Source: JACZYA01 sp965247455 (lineage in GTDB: Bacteria > Acidobacteriota > Terriglobia > Acidiferrales > 2-02-FULL-67-57). From it: a stretch of 64,000 nucleotides of DNA. Positions 16,824 to 24,971 of this stretch are shown here, piece by piece. The stretch is from the NCBI GenBank assembly GCA_965247455.1, contig CBDFHE010000014.1, positions 82,856-146,855 of the forward strand, written 5' to 3'. A program made the translations under genes and the position numbers. Numbering within the stretch: position 1 is the stretch's first letter; the number at the start of each line of letters is the position of its first letter. The notes beneath the pieces were generated by a model. It was not told the DNA's origin and made no database searches. It saw only the letters and a program-made list of their open reading frames with translations.

Positions 16824-18493
16824 CCGGGATTTCCGTTTTGCCTGCCCCTGATGGCACGTTTATACACCCGATCGCCGCCGATCGCACAAAAACTTCGATC
16901 GTCGCACAATCGTTCAGCTTCAAAGGCCTTCATCTGAGCCCGCGCCGACGTGCGACCGACTGGAACCCCTGCTTTTCGGGCATTTCTCAGACACCGCTCC
17001 ACACGTGTGCCCCGTGTCATCGCCGGGCGGGCTTCGTTGCACTTCAGGCCGCGCGTCAGCCTGCCGGCACGGGTAGCGCCCAGATCCTCCGCAGCATGTC
17101 GCCGAACAGCCGCCGCGTGAGATGCCCTTCCGCCAGCAGAAGCCAGTAGTACCGCGCATGCTTCACCAGCCGGCCCCCAGTTTTCACCAGTCGCTGCTGG
17201 AGACTCGTGAGCGACCAGCGCTTGACCCGCAGCGGAAGGACCAGTCTGCGCCACAAGTTGCCCAGATTGTAGGCCAGGACGCTCAGTTGCAGGCGCACCT
17301 CGTTCGCCCGGAAACGATGGCACGACAGCCGCGTCCAGTGGGTGGCCTGCTTGCCTTCCTTGATCCATTGCTCCGCCGTACCGCGCTTGTTGTAAAACCG
17401 CACGACCGAGCGGCTCGGGAGGGCCATGTTGGTCACGATGAAGCCGACGCGAGGGAACAGCTCACCTTGGTGGTGCTCCACCTTGGCGACGATCCGTCTG
17501 GGCGTGGTCCAGCTCTTGGCCTGATAGCGGAAACTCTGGTAGCGCACCAAGGGCTTGCAGCTCGGCCGTCCCGGCGGACGAAAGAGGATGTCTTCGATTT
17601 CCAGCTCCAAGCTCTTGTTCGCCGGCATGCGAATGGCATAGTCCACGTCGCGCTGCTCGAGCGCGTCGTAGATCTCGGGCTTCGCGAACGCGGCGTCTGC
17701 GCGGAACGCTACGCGCTTGCCCTCCACCTGCTGCCGGTCAATCTCCGGTACGAGCAGGTCGTCCCAGTCGTCGGCGCTATGCACGTTGCCTGGCCGCAGC
17801 GTGGCGGCGAGGCAGTCCCCATGCTCGGTGAACAGAAACAGCGGGTGGTAGCAGACGGACTCGAAGTGCCCGTTATAGGCGCTCCCTTCCTGCGCCCCAT
17901 GCACCGGGCTCTCGCTCGAATCCATGTCGAGCACGATCCGGTCGGCGCGCGTCGCCATCTCGGCCTGTGCAAGCACCTCCCGGTTCACGGCCCTCAACCC
18001 GACGAGATTCTCCTCGTGGGTCAGCAGCTCTGTCTCGAACCAATGCAGCGTCGATGTCAGCGCCGCACCCCGGTCCCAGCGCTTTGGCGACCCGATGAGA
18101 CGAAATGTTGGGTCTGCCGACACGCGCCCCGCGTCGTTGAGATCTTCGTAGCCCGCGAGGCGACTGTAGACCGACTGCCGCAGGAGATCCACCACGCTGA
18201 ACTGGGTGTTCATCCCCTGTCGGGAATCGCTCAGGTGCTCGGCGATGAGTGTCTCCAGCCCCAGACGTTCATCCAACTCGCGCACCAGAATGAGGCCAGC
18301 GTCAGAAGTGACGCGCGATCCCTGGAACGCGACTTTCAAGAAGCCGTTGAACGCGAACTGGAATGGCTCGTGTTGTAATTCACCCACCGGGTGTCACCCT
18401 CCGTAGTGTGGTTCCTTACGTCGGAGCCCCAAAACTCAAGGCGCAGCGACTGGTCCTGGCGATACGGTACCACAGCCAAATCGGAAATCCGGG
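16824..18493 (-). mobile_element. IS1380-family element copy 3, complete (1,670 bp)
   Basis: It is in opposite orientation to copy 2, with the same ends and an exact 5-bp target duplication ATAAC at 16819-16823 and 18494-18498. Copies 2 and 3 form an inverted pair 2.2 kb apart, a substrate for inversion by homologous recombination. Confidence 0.96.
17056..18387 (-). CDS. IS1380-family transposase (copy 3)
   Basis: Intact 443-aa transposase from GTG 18387. It differs from copy 2 at KSWTTPRR (Thr for Ala) and is identical in protein to copy 4. Its catalytic Asp and Glu residues are all retained. Read-through from this gene would oppose the interrupted metallopeptidase gene only weakly, since both are on the minus strand. 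Confidence 0.95.
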   Translation of the reverse strand: MGELQHEPFQFAFNGFLKVAFQGSRVTSDAGLILVRELDERLGLETLIAEHLSDSRQGMNTQFSVVDLLRQSVYSRLAGYEDLNDAGRVSADPTFRLIGSPKRWDRGAALTSTLHWFETELLTHEENLVGLRAVNREVLAQAEMATRADRIVLDMDSSESPVHGAQEGSAYNGHFESVCYHPLFLFTEHGDCLAATLRPGNVHSADDWDDLLVPEIDRQQVEGKRVAFRADAAFAKPEIYDALEQRDVDYAIRMPANKSLELEIEDILFRPPGRPSCKPLVRYQSFRYQAKSWTTPRRIVAKVEHHQGELFPRVGFIVTNMALPSRSVVRFYNKRGTAEQWIKEGKQATHWTRLSCHRFRANEVRLQLSVLAYNLGNLWRRLVLPLRVKRWSLTSLQQRLVKTGGRLVKHARYYWLLLAEGHLTRRLFGDMLRRIWALPVPAG

Positions 18494-19291
18494 ATAACTT
18501 CAGTGAGGCCTGCCAAGTCACGTAGTTGCTTTGTGGCTAGGAAACAACGGCGAGGAACAGCGAGATCATCAACGGTAACATTGCGGAACTCATCTTGAAG
18601 ACGAGAAACCAAATTGCTGACATTTAAACCAAGCTGGTCATACAAACCTTTCAGGTCAGCACCTGAAACCTTTGGGCATCGGAATGAAAAGCAAAACAGG
18701 GACACTGCAATATAGCTTCTCCAGATGGGGTCATGCCTTGTTGTTTCGGAAATCTGTTCTGGCCGAATTTGCCGAAGGGCGTTCCACATTTCTTGCGTAA
18801 GTAGTTCTGGTTTGAACCCACGCTCGCCCATTCGTGCATCAATTACCACATCGCTAAAACAACTCACCAGTTTCGAGCCTATACTTTCGATAAAACGCTT
18901 TCGTGCGGGATTTTCTAGTGGTATTCCAGACTCATAACGCGTCGGAAACCCCTCGCTAGTCAGCAACACATGAAATAGTTCGTGAGCTAGGATTTGCTCA
19001 GTGTGTTCTCGATCAAATCCAGCCCTTACCCTCACAACTATATCGGTGTTTGTCGTCTGGGTTCGTCCCTGAAACTCCGCCGCATCTTGCGCGGACAGTT
19101 CTTCTATACGAACGGGAGTCCTGCTCTGTTGCTGTACCTCCTCCCATAGGCGTTGAAGATTTTCGGAATACTTCTTGTCCACATTCACCTCTCCGCTAGA
19201 CGATGAAAGAACAATCGCAAGTACTATGGTGCCGATAAGTCCTATGCCCCGAATAAGCACAAATCTCACGAAGGACTAGCTCACCTTCTTT

Positions 19292-19711
19292 CTATCCCTC
19301 ACTTCCTTCAATCTCTTCAAGCACTTTGTCGGCTCTCTCGACATCCGGTTCTTTGACTTGCAGCTCTATAGGGCCAAAGACATTGCCATCTCCCCAGCTC
19401 CGCCCGAGCCTATGTTCACTTGCGGTGAAACACTCAATGCCTTCTGACTCCAGCTTTCCTTTCGCGAGATTGGCACTGAACGGGTCATTAAATGTGGCAA
19501 TCGTGACTAGCTTAAGTGATGTTTCAGAGGGGATTGCTCGTTCGGACGAGTATTCCCGGTGCAGACGGTTCGCCTCCTGATCCAAATGTCTGTTCCGAAG
19601 CTCCCCCAGGAGAGCATCCTGCGCCTCATCGGTGAGGGTGTCCAACTCCTCAGCGAGAGCTAATAACTCCCCATCGTCCATCCCAGAATAGATACTCCCA
19701 ATGTCGCCCAC
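19292..19711 (-). CDS. DUF2007-type putative signal-transducing protein
   Basis: The 139-aa protein has an acidic helical N-terminal half (MDDGELLALAEELDTLTDEAQDALLGELRNR) and a C-terminal DUF2007 domain (LVTIATFNDPFSANLAKGKLESEGIECFTASEH...ELQVKEPDVERADKVL). DUF2007 resembles PII-like folds and its function is unsettled. It lies 7 bases after the small gene 19719 and 22 bases before the metallopeptidase, in one operon. Confidence 0.75.
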   Translation of the reverse strand: MGDIGSIYSGMDDGELLALAEELDTLTDEAQDALLGELRNRHLDQEANRLHREYSSERAIPSETSLKLVTIATFNDPFSANLAKGKLESEGIECFTASEHRLGRSWGDGNVFGPIELQVKEPDVERADKVLEEIEGSEG

Positions 19712-19718
19712 GTTTCCG

Positions 19719-19892
19719 CTAGCTCGCTTTCTTCCTATCCCTAATCGCCATCATCCTCTTGAGCACGTCACCCTGCGTCATAATCCCTCGTTCTTCCAGC
19801 AACTCCACAATGGCTGTTAGTTGCAGGGTGTTGGAGAGGGTTAGTTCTTCCACGCGGACAGTCACTCGTTCTTGGACAGACTGTTTGGCCAT
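19719..19892 (-). CDS. 57-aa helical protein in the exonuclease operon
   Basis: This short gene reads MAKQSVQERVTVRVEELTLS, then a helix LQLTAIVELLEERGIMTQGD and a basic end KRMMAIRDRKKAS. The ATG at 19892 is preceded by GGAGGCAAC, a good ribosome site. It sits 11 bases after the exonuclease gene and 7 bases before the DUF2007 gene. Its last 33 codons are duplicated at 22978-23076. The shape suggests a small coiled-coil or DNA-binding adaptor; function unknown. Confidence 0.7.
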   Translation of the reverse strand: MAKQSVQERVTVRVEELTLSNTLQLTAIVELLEERGIMTQGDVLKRMMAIRDRKKAS

Positions 19893-19903
19893 GTTGCCTC
19901 CAG

Positions 19904-20782
19904 CTACTTTGTGTCTCTACAAGTATAGAACTTCGCGAACACCGGCAGATGGTCTGACAATCTGTCTGCGACCAGTGGGGAGATTCCCAAAAAGCTGACC
20001 AGATCAAAGACACCACCAATGCCGGTGAAATCTTCGCCTGTTGGGGTTTGCCGAAATACTATGTTGTCGTTCAGGTTTGTTCCCCAAACCATCGTACTCT
20101 GTCCGGCTACGACATAACTTACATCCGGCAGTGTTCCCAGGGTAGTCCCCCAAGGCGGGGCTGCGTTCAGGTCGCCCAAAAGGATGACATCATCGTTCCC
20201 TGTGTCGGCAGCTTGAACTGATTCGTAAATGCGTCTCAAAGCCCTGAGGTCACGTTCAAGTGCGCCTGCGTCGGGATCGGTATGAGCAACAATCAGTGCA
20301 AAGTCGAAGCCACACCCAACATCTTCGTGCTTGGTTTCGAGCCACACAACTAGTGGATCACGGCACATATTATGGGCCACATTCGGACTATCAGGAAAAG
20401 TCGCCTGAGCCACTAACTCGATCTTTTCGGGATCGTACAAAACAGCATACTGCTCCGTGCGGCCCCCAGCACAACCAGTTCGAGGGCCTAGCACGTATTC
20501 ATAGGAACGATTGTAGGCGGCTTGGAGATGCTCCGTGAGGCGGTTCATCACCATAACGCCCTGACTGGCTGCATCCGTGATCTCTTGAATGGCTACAACA
20601 TCAAATTGAGCAATAACTAAAGCAATCCGTGCCAAACGCAGAGGGTCACTTGATTTCGTTTTGCCAAACTGCTGAATGTTCCAAGATGCAATAGTGATGG
20701 TTGCTGGTTCTTGTGACTGAACGGAAAGACAAAGACAGCCAACAACCCCAAGGGCGGCAAGAGTAGCCGTACTTTTTCCCAT
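19904..20782 (-). CDS. Secreted endonuclease/exonuclease/phosphatase-family protein
   Basis: The 292-aa protein has a signal peptide (LGVVGCLCLSVQSQ) and all main motifs of the DNase I-like fold: ASWNIQQFG, VVAIQEI (metal Glu), ALIVAHTDPDA (His-Asp), ILLGDLNA (Asp-Asn) and SDHLPVFA (catalytic Asp-His). Such enzymes cleave DNA or phosphate esters; a secreted nuclease is most likely. It is the first gene of the operon with 19719, 19292 and the metallopeptidase gene, which together may form a secreted degradative unit. Confidence 0.85.
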   Translation of the reverse strand: MGKSTATLAALGVVGCLCLSVQSQEPATITIASWNIQQFGKTKSSDPLRLARIALVIAQFDVVAIQEITDAASQGVMVMNRLTEHLQAAYNRSYEYVLGPRTGCAGGRTEQYAVLYDPEKIELVAQATFPDSPNVAHNMCRDPLVVWLETKHEDVGCGFDFALIVAHTDPDAGALERDLRALRRIYESVQAADTGNDDVILLGDLNAAPPWGTTLGTLPDVSYVVAGQSTMVWGTNLNDNIVFRQTPTGEDFTGIGGVFDLVSFLGISPLVADRLSDHLPVFAKFYTCRDTK

Positions 20783-20874
20783 TGGTGCCTTCCTATCGAC
20801 TGGCTAGTTGCAGAAATTCTGCGCCGAAAGCTGTGGGGGTGTCAAGGTGGAAGGCCGGGCTTCTGCGTGACGCC

Positions 20875-20988
20875 TTATTCGCCCACCATCCTCAGCAAGA
20901 GGTCAGGCCAAAAGATTATAAAGGCGACCACGGCTCCCACCGCGATGACGGTAATCACAAAGAAGAGAATCCTGGAATGACGAGTCAT
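20875..20988 (-). CDS. 37-aa single-helix membrane peptide
   Basis: The frame reads MTRHSRILFFVITVIAVGAV..., with one membrane helix and the end FWPDLLLRMVGE. A purine-rich run precedes the ATG. Upstream of the exonuclease gene on the same strand, it may be the real first gene of that operon. Evidence is the clean basic-hydrophobic-acidic layout only. Confidence 0.45.
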   Translation of the reverse strand: MTRHSRILFFVITVIAVGAVVAFIIFWPDLLLRMVGE

Positions 20989-21137
20989 CTTTGTCGCCCC
21001 ATATCCTGATTAGCTTGATACTAGGGCGCATTTCTTACCGAGTCAATCAAGACAGGCTTGACCCTGTTCAGAAATCGCCTGACACCCTTACTTCGTCAGT
21101 GAGGGTGCCGGTGGGGGGCTAGTGTATCATCCTCTCG

Positions 21138-21287
21138 ATGACTCAGCTCGCTAAACCATCTCACACCCACACCTGCGACATCTGCCAAGGGGAATTTCTC
21201 TGCTGGGAAAAGGACTGTCCTATCGCTGAGAGATTCGTCTGCGACGATTGCGCAGATGATGAGTTAGAGAAAAACGAACTGGTCTAA
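21138..21287 (+). CDS. 49-aa six-cysteine zinc microprotein, copy 1
   Basis: The product contains CDIC at 13-16, CWEKDC at 22-27 and CDDC at 35-38, then an acidic tail (ADDELEKNELV). The spacing CxxC-x5-CxxxxC-x7-CxxC could hold one or two zinc ions. A paralogue at 31061 is 80% identical over the core and a degraded one is at 26215. The family is not one I recognise. It lies alone between minus-strand genes inside the island. Confidence 0.65.
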   Translation: MTQLAKPSHTHTCDICQGEFLCWEKDCPIAERFVCDDCADDELEKNELV

Positions 21288-21423
21288 GCTTACTCCGGGA
21301 AGTTCATGCCTGCCCGTCCGCAGGCGGGCGGCGGAGGCGGGGAGAGCGACAGCGGGGCGGTCTGTGGCATTTTGAATAGTGGGGCCGCCGGAGGCAGTAA
21401 GTCATGTGTAAATTGGAGAGTTA

Positions 21424-21615
21424 TCAAAAGAGACGATTGCCGCAGCTACGGCAACGATTGCCCTCATGTTGAGTAAACACCAGGCCGCACTTGGGACAAG
21501 AAATTAGTATGCGGCTGCTTTGACAGAAAATACATACATCATTTCCAATCTCATATGTCATCCAGGCGTGACAATCTTCGCATAAGGCAGTGTTCGTAAC
21601 AGCGTCTTGATGCAT
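21424..21615 (-). CDS. Zinc-ribbon protein with three CxxC pairs
   Basis: This 63-aa protein contains CEDC, CIFC, CPKC and CRSC, so four half-sites for two zinc ribbons, with little else. ATG 21615 is preferred over the upstream TTG. Comparable stand-alone double zinc ribbons are abundant and uncharacterised. Neighbours are the microprotein 21138 and the secreted protein 21975. Confidence 0.6.
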   Translation of the reverse strand: MHQDAVTNTALCEDCHAWMTYEIGNDVCIFCQSSRILISCPKCGLVFTQHEGNRCRSCGNRLF

Positions 21616-21974
21616 CTTGAAAAGCAATCTACGTCTTGACCCTGTTTAAAGTCAAGTTGTGGGCAGGCTGCCTTCTAGGATTCCAGCAGCAAATTCCAAA
21701 AAAGAAACTCCCGTCCGTGATTGGCAGCGAACGGGAGTCACTAAGGGGTCAATCAAAAGCTATGCAAAGCCTAACCGAAGCACTCACCAAAGTCAAACCC
21801 GCTCGTATTGGCTATTTCACCATTCGCGGAAGCCGCTAACGCAACCCACAAGTGTAGGGTTCCCGAGACGTTCCGAGTTGGTACTTTCGTACCTACCGAC
21901 AGTGACCCTTGCTCTATTGTCAGAGAGCGTTCCCTCTATAGGATAGTTTCAGCGCCAGAAAAAAGTAGGACGCC
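21616..21974. other. Intergenic region with palindrome and possible leader
   Basis: No gene is supported. An inverted repeat ACTCCCGT/ACGGGAGT lies at about 21705-21738, and the GTAC palindrome at 21880 is described separately. Confidence 0.5.
21880..21893 (+). promoter_or_regulatory. GTAC-N4-GTAC palindrome upstream of 21975
   Basis: GGTACTTTCGTACC is 81 bp before the ATG of 21975. The same palindrome (GGTACTTTTGTACT) is at almost the same distance before the PilZ gene 43526, and both are followed by TGCTCTATT. Inverted TAC half-sites suit a LuxR/NarL-type regulator such as the one at 42685. Confidence 0.5.
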
Positions 21975-22382
21975 ATGAGCATGAGAAGCCTGACAATGGC
22001 AGCGGCGCTGCTACTGAGCTATTTCGCAGTAGGCACGCAAACAGCGAGCGCCGGTGGCCTAGACGACAAACTACCCGCCCTGGACGGCCTTGCACGCTAC
22101 GGCTGCGCGGTCAAAGGGCCGATTCTGCAAGTCGATCACGCCGATCCCAGCGGAAGAACCAGGACAGTCTGGTCGGTCACTTTCTGGGCGGAGCACATCA
22201 GGGCATTCGGGAAGAAGGCCCGCAAGGACTGGAAGCTCTTGTACTCCTTCCGAAAGAAGCGCAGAAAGGGACTGACCGACTGCGACAAATTCATGGAGCG
22301 GGTCAGTAAAGCCACGCGGGAGCAACCGGGTTGTACATCTAGCGTCCTGGCCGCCCAAAGAAATCTCGACGGTAGCAACTGA
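21975..22382 (+). CDS. Secreted basic protein, unknown
   Basis: A 135-aa protein with a signal peptide (LTMAAALLLSYFAVGTQTASA) and a Lys/Arg-rich mature part (KKARKDWKLLYSFRKKRRKG) with three Cys. The family is not recognised. It is preceded by the GTAC palindrome also found before the PilZ gene 43526, so it may respond to the same regulator. Confidence 0.6.
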   Translation: MSMRSLTMAAALLLSYFAVGTQTASAGGLDDKLPALDGLARYGCAVKGPILQVDHADPSGRTRTVWSVTFWAEHIRAFGKKARKDWKLLYSFRKKRRKGLTDCDKFMERVSKATREQPGCTSSVLAAQRNLDGSN

Positions 22383-22401
22383 ATCTCTGTGGGCCTTCCA
22401 G

Positions 22402-22602
22402 TTACTTGGGTCTGATCCAGCGAGGGTCGTCTTCCTTGCCTGGTCGAATGCGGAGGTTTTCGTGGGGAAAACTCCGCCCCAAGAGAAAACCGACAATTCC
22501 ACTCAGCAAGCAAACTCCTAGAACTCCAGTCACGTGAAGAGTGAAGAATAGAACCAGGATTGCTAGGCCTAAAATCAAATCGGTGCGATCAATGTCATCC
22601 AT
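22402..22602 (-). CDS. Small two-helix membrane protein
   Basis: The 66-aa product has two adjoining hydrophobic stretches (LILGLAILVLFFTLHV and LGVCLLSGIVGFLLG) separated by a Gly turn and a charged C-terminus. The ATG follows GGAGTAAACAACC, a fair ribosome site. It converges on 21975. Function unknown. Confidence 0.6.
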   Translation of the reverse strand: MDDIDRTDLILGLAILVLFFTLHVTGVLGVCLLSGIVGFLLGRSFPHENLRIRPGKEDDPRWIRPK

Positions 22603-22751
22603 GGTTGTTTACTCCTATCTCTTCCAACCTTTCCCTCGATGGCTTTCAGCTTAGGGAGAGGGCCAGAGGGACGGACAAATCTTGAGAAACCACAGGTACG
22701 AGGTTGATATACTAGAGCGAGGGGAGTGAACTGGCCGGCGCACTGAAATTC

Positions 22752-22940
22752 GTGCTCCTTAAGAGCTACGACGGCGGCAAGCATTGGGAACGGGCGGACA
22801 GGTACGCCGACTTTGTCTCCGCGACCAAAGCGGCCATGGTTATGCGGCGGCAAAACCCTTCCCTCCGTGTCCGCGTGGACGTGGAGACGATGCGCCAGTC
22901 GACACCCAAGGCCGCGCGCCGGAAACGTCGCCAGCGGTAG
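22752..22940 (+). CDS. Small basic protein, unknown
   Basis: A 62-aa frame from GTG 22752 (MLLKSYDGGKHWERADRYADF) ends in a strongly basic tail (PKAARRKRRQR). The start is uncertain and no clear ribosome site is present. Codon use and the Asp/Gly-rich first half look protein-like, but there is no family match I recognise. Confidence 0.4.
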   Translation: MLLKSYDGGKHWERADRYADFVSATKAAMVMRRQNPSLRVRVDVETMRQSTPKAARRKRRQR

Positions 22941-22977
22941 CTCGCCGAAGGTTGCAGAGCATCGACCCTAACTCACC

Positions 22978-23076
22978 TTCTTCCTATCCCTAATTGCCAT
23001 CATCCTCTTGAGAACGTCACCCTGCGTCATAATCCCTCGTTCTTCCAGCAACTCCACAATGGCTGTCAGTTGCAGG
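22978..23076 (-). repeat. 99-bp partial duplicate of the 19719 gene
   Basis: This matches 19729-19827 with three mismatches and corresponds to codons 22-54 of the 57-aa protein. The 5' third is replaced by unrelated sequence joined to the end of the zinc-ribbon gene 23088, so no full protein is made. Confidence 0.85.
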
Positions 23077-23087
23077 CTTCAGGTGTC

Positions 23088-23294
23088 CTATTGGCCGTCC
23101 GCTTTGGGACTGGTTCTACGGTCACCGACAGAACGCCGGTCCGGGAATGCGAGCACCCAGTTCGTCATTGTCCCGCAAGGGAGACAGTGTCTCTGGATAG
23201 GAGTTTTCCTGTCAGGTTCCGTCATCTTGCCTTCATAGAAAGAGAATGCTTTGTGTCCACCGCAGCCTGCACACTTGAAAATATAGGTTGGCAT
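23088..23294 (-). CDS. FmdB-like small zinc-ribbon protein
   Basis: The protein starts MPTYIFKCAGCGGHKAFSFYEGK and has a second pair CLPCG, the layout of FmdB/zinc-ribbon regulators (about 68 aa). Most relatives read PxYxYxCxxCG. Function in this family is unclear. Downstream, its 3' end is fused to the duplicated 99-bp segment, and upstream lies a repeat shared with 20803-20850. Confidence 0.6.
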   Translation of the reverse strand: MPTYIFKCAGCGGHKAFSFYEGKMTEPDRKTPIQRHCLPCGTMTNWVLAFPDRRSVGDRRTSPKADGQ

Positions 23295-23479
23295 CCCTAC
23301 TCCAATTCGCTGGTTGGTTGCAGGAATGGTGCGCCGAAAGCTGTGGGAGTGTCAAGGTGGAAGGCGCAGAGAGCGGCGACGAGCTGAAGGGCTAAGTTCA
23401 CTGCGACGTATGACTGGCGGCTAAAGATTACGCAAACTCCGGTCGATAGACCCAGCGAGGGAACGTATCTGAGTTCGCC

Positions 23480-23689
23480 TTGCACACCAAGCCTCTAAGA
23501 GTCATTCCGACGCCTGATCCTGGCACACGGATCGTATTCCCCGTCCCAATCCGCAGTAGCCCGACCTCTGGCGGCTTCGATTTGGCTTGTGGTAGCTGCG
23601 GCCACATTCTGGTGCAGGGATGCCGAAACATCATCAAGAACTTCGTCTTTGTTTGCGAGAAGTGCGGAAACTACAACGAGTGCAACTAG
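23480..23689 (+). CDS. Small zinc-ribbon protein (CGSCG / CEKCG)
   Basis: From TTG 23480, the 69-aa product reads IPTPDPGTRIVFPVPIRSSP, then FDLACGSCGHILVQGC and FVFVCEKCGNYNE. The early PTPDPGT motif and C-terminal NYNE-type end look like a recurrent family of tiny zinc-ribbon proteins. An alternative start cannot be excluded as no AUG is in frame near the N-terminus. Confidence 0.55.
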   Translation: MHTKPLRVIPTPDPGTRIVFPVPIRSSPTSGGFDLACGSCGHILVQGCRNIIKNFVFVCEKCGNYNECN

Positions 23690-23868
23690 AGAATCAAATT
23701 TTCCCCAGCCCACCTAAAGCTCTCTGCCTGCCCTGACGATTTGGAATAGTGTACAGCAGAAGCAACCATCCACCCTGGGGGTCGACCCTCTCTGAACCAG
23801 CGAGAAGTGTCCCGTAGAGTGTCGGCCCCCACCTTCCGACTCAAATCCGGCGTCGGCAGGGTTTCTCA

Positions 23869-23897
23869 TTCTAATCATGCGTTAATGAAATCTTTAT
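23869..23897 (+). promoter_or_regulatory. Triple direct-repeat operator upstream of 23940
   Basis: TTCTAAT-CATG-CGTTAAT-GAAA-TCTTTAT, 11-bp period, 42 bp before the ATG. The 7-mers are conserved with the copy at 14945 while the spacer CATG differs, as expected for protein-contacted repeats. Confidence 0.6.
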
Positions 23898-23939
23898 CCG
23901 CGCTCAGTAAAACTGCCGCACACTACTTGGGAGGCTGCT

Positions 23940-24275
23940 ATGGAGGCGACGAAATCTCAGGTCATGGAGTCGCATGACACCTTGGAAGTTATGGATTCAA
24001 ATGAAACCATCGATCCGAATGACGGGCTCCCCCGAGTACGCGAATCGCGCCGGCAAGACATCAGCCAGGAGAGTTCGGGAATGATTCGGCGCGGGCTGCT
24101 TTACATGCTATTAGCCGCCGTCCTTTTCTACTTCGCTGGAGGATACAATCCGATGGAATTTCCGCTCAACGTCATCCCTCCTGTCCTCGACATTTACTTA
24201 CCCCTGCTCTTCTTAGGCGGACTGGGTATGGTGCTGCTCGCGGTGATCCGCCGGCCCCTTTCAGCCCCAGCGTAG
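23940..24275 (+). CDS. Small membrane protein, paralogue of 15023
   Basis: The 111-aa protein has a longer acidic N-terminus (MEATKSQVMESHDTLEVMD) than its paralogue, then the same block SGMIRRGLLYMLLAAVLFYF and GGLGMVLLAVIRRP. DNA identity with 15023 is also high in this block, so the copy is fairly recent. The paralogue lies outside the island and this one inside, suggesting exchange between chromosome and island. GGGAGG lies 7 bases before the ATG. Confidence 0.75.
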   Translation: MEATKSQVMESHDTLEVMDSNETIDPNDGLPRVRESRRQDISQESSGMIRRGLLYMLLAAVLFYFAGGYNPMEFPLNVIPPVLDIYLPLLFLGGLGMVLLAVIRRPLSAPA

Positions 24276-24331
24276 GTGCGACCGTAGCCAACCCCCTTAG
24301 CTAGTATTCTGAGCGGCCCTGCGTTGTGATT

Positions 24332-24360
24332 CTTTAATCCTTCTCTAATGAAATCCTTAT
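24332..24360 (+). promoter_or_regulatory. Triple direct-repeat operator upstream of 24411
   Basis: CTTTAAT-CCTT-CTCTAAT-GAAA-TCCTTAT, 11-bp period, 50 bp before the ATG. It serves a gene whose product is unrelated to 15023 and 23940. Confidence 0.6.
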
Positions 24361-24410
24361 TTCCGTGTAATAAGAATGCTGCGAATCCACACTCTAATCG
24401 GGAGGCTGAA

Positions 24411-24683
24411 ATGGCAGACACGAGAACTCAGGTGAAGGCAATGCAGGGCGATCTTGAAGTTGTGAATTTCAATGAAATAAGCCTGCAGGGGTGCTACGTC
24501 CTGCTGGACACAGGCCAACTGGTGCGTGTACCTACCCAGGCGATTGGACCTGAGCCCAAGCCAACGATCACTATCCACCAACAGGGGATTACGCGAGCTG
24601 CCCTGCTCACTGACAACGACGCTGAAATGGTTTCCACCCTGCGGGACATTGCTCTCCACAACGCCATCAAACCTAATTTCTGA
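24411..24683 (+). CDS. 90-aa soluble protein under the repeat operator
   Basis: The product (MADTRTQVKAMQGDLEVVNF..., ending RDIALHNAIKPNF) is small, soluble and of unknown family. Its first residues resemble the start of 23940 (QVM/QVK..LEVV/LEVM), so the two may share an N-terminal leader segment. The ribosome site GGGAGG is 6 bases from ATG 24411. Regulation by the upstream operator is the only lead to its role. Confidence 0.65.
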   Translation: MADTRTQVKAMQGDLEVVNFNEISLQGCYVLLDTGQLVRVPTQAIGPEPKPTITIHQQGITRAALLTDNDAEMVSTLRDIALHNAIKPNF

Positions 24684-24799
24684 ACTTGAAACCGGAGTTC
24701 TGGGTGGTGGGAAAGAGCGGCAGTCCCCCGTAGGAAGGCGATCTACGCAGTAAGGAGGCCAACCCGCCACCCAGTCTTCCCCTTCAGGGAGCTAGAGAG

Positions 24800-24931
24800 A
24801 TGGAAGAGATAGTAGAGGTCTATCGCCGCTGGCGTCGGCGTCAACTTTTGTGGTACCGCGTAAAGATTGCTCTTGGCCTCGGTGGGTTTGCGACGCTGGC
24901 TTGGATGACTACTCAGCTCTTCGGGAAATAG
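24800..24931 (+). CDS. 43-aa single-helix membrane peptide
   Basis: MEEIVEVYRRWRRRQLLWYR is followed by a helix (VKIALGLGGFATLAWMTTQL) and GK. The arrangement is acidic, then Arg-rich, then hydrophobic. GGAGCTAGAGAG precedes the ATG. It follows 24411 by 116 bp and could share its transcript. Confidence 0.5.
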   Translation: MEEIVEVYRRWRRRQLLWYRVKIALGLGGFATLAWMTTQLFGK

Positions 24932-24971
24932 GATTACTGTCCCCTGTTCGGAGATTGGCTAACACCTCTAT

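Larger units (their letters stand above)
16782..19269 (-). pseudogene. Secreted zinc metallopeptidase-like protein, split by IS1380 copy 3
   Basis: The host frame starts at 19269 with a signal or anchor helix (LIRGIGLIGTIVLAIVL) and has HELFH at residues 96-100, a HExxH zinc site in EQILAHELFHVLLTSEGFP. The element at 16824-18493 cuts it 12 codons from the end. Deleting the element and one ATAAC copy gives LTEVIRFVNPETGQLE-stop, a 270-aa protein. The split version instead ends in 20-odd IS-encoded residues, so a partly functional protein may still be made. It is the last gene of a four-gene minus-strand operon. Substrate is unknown. Confidence 0.8.
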
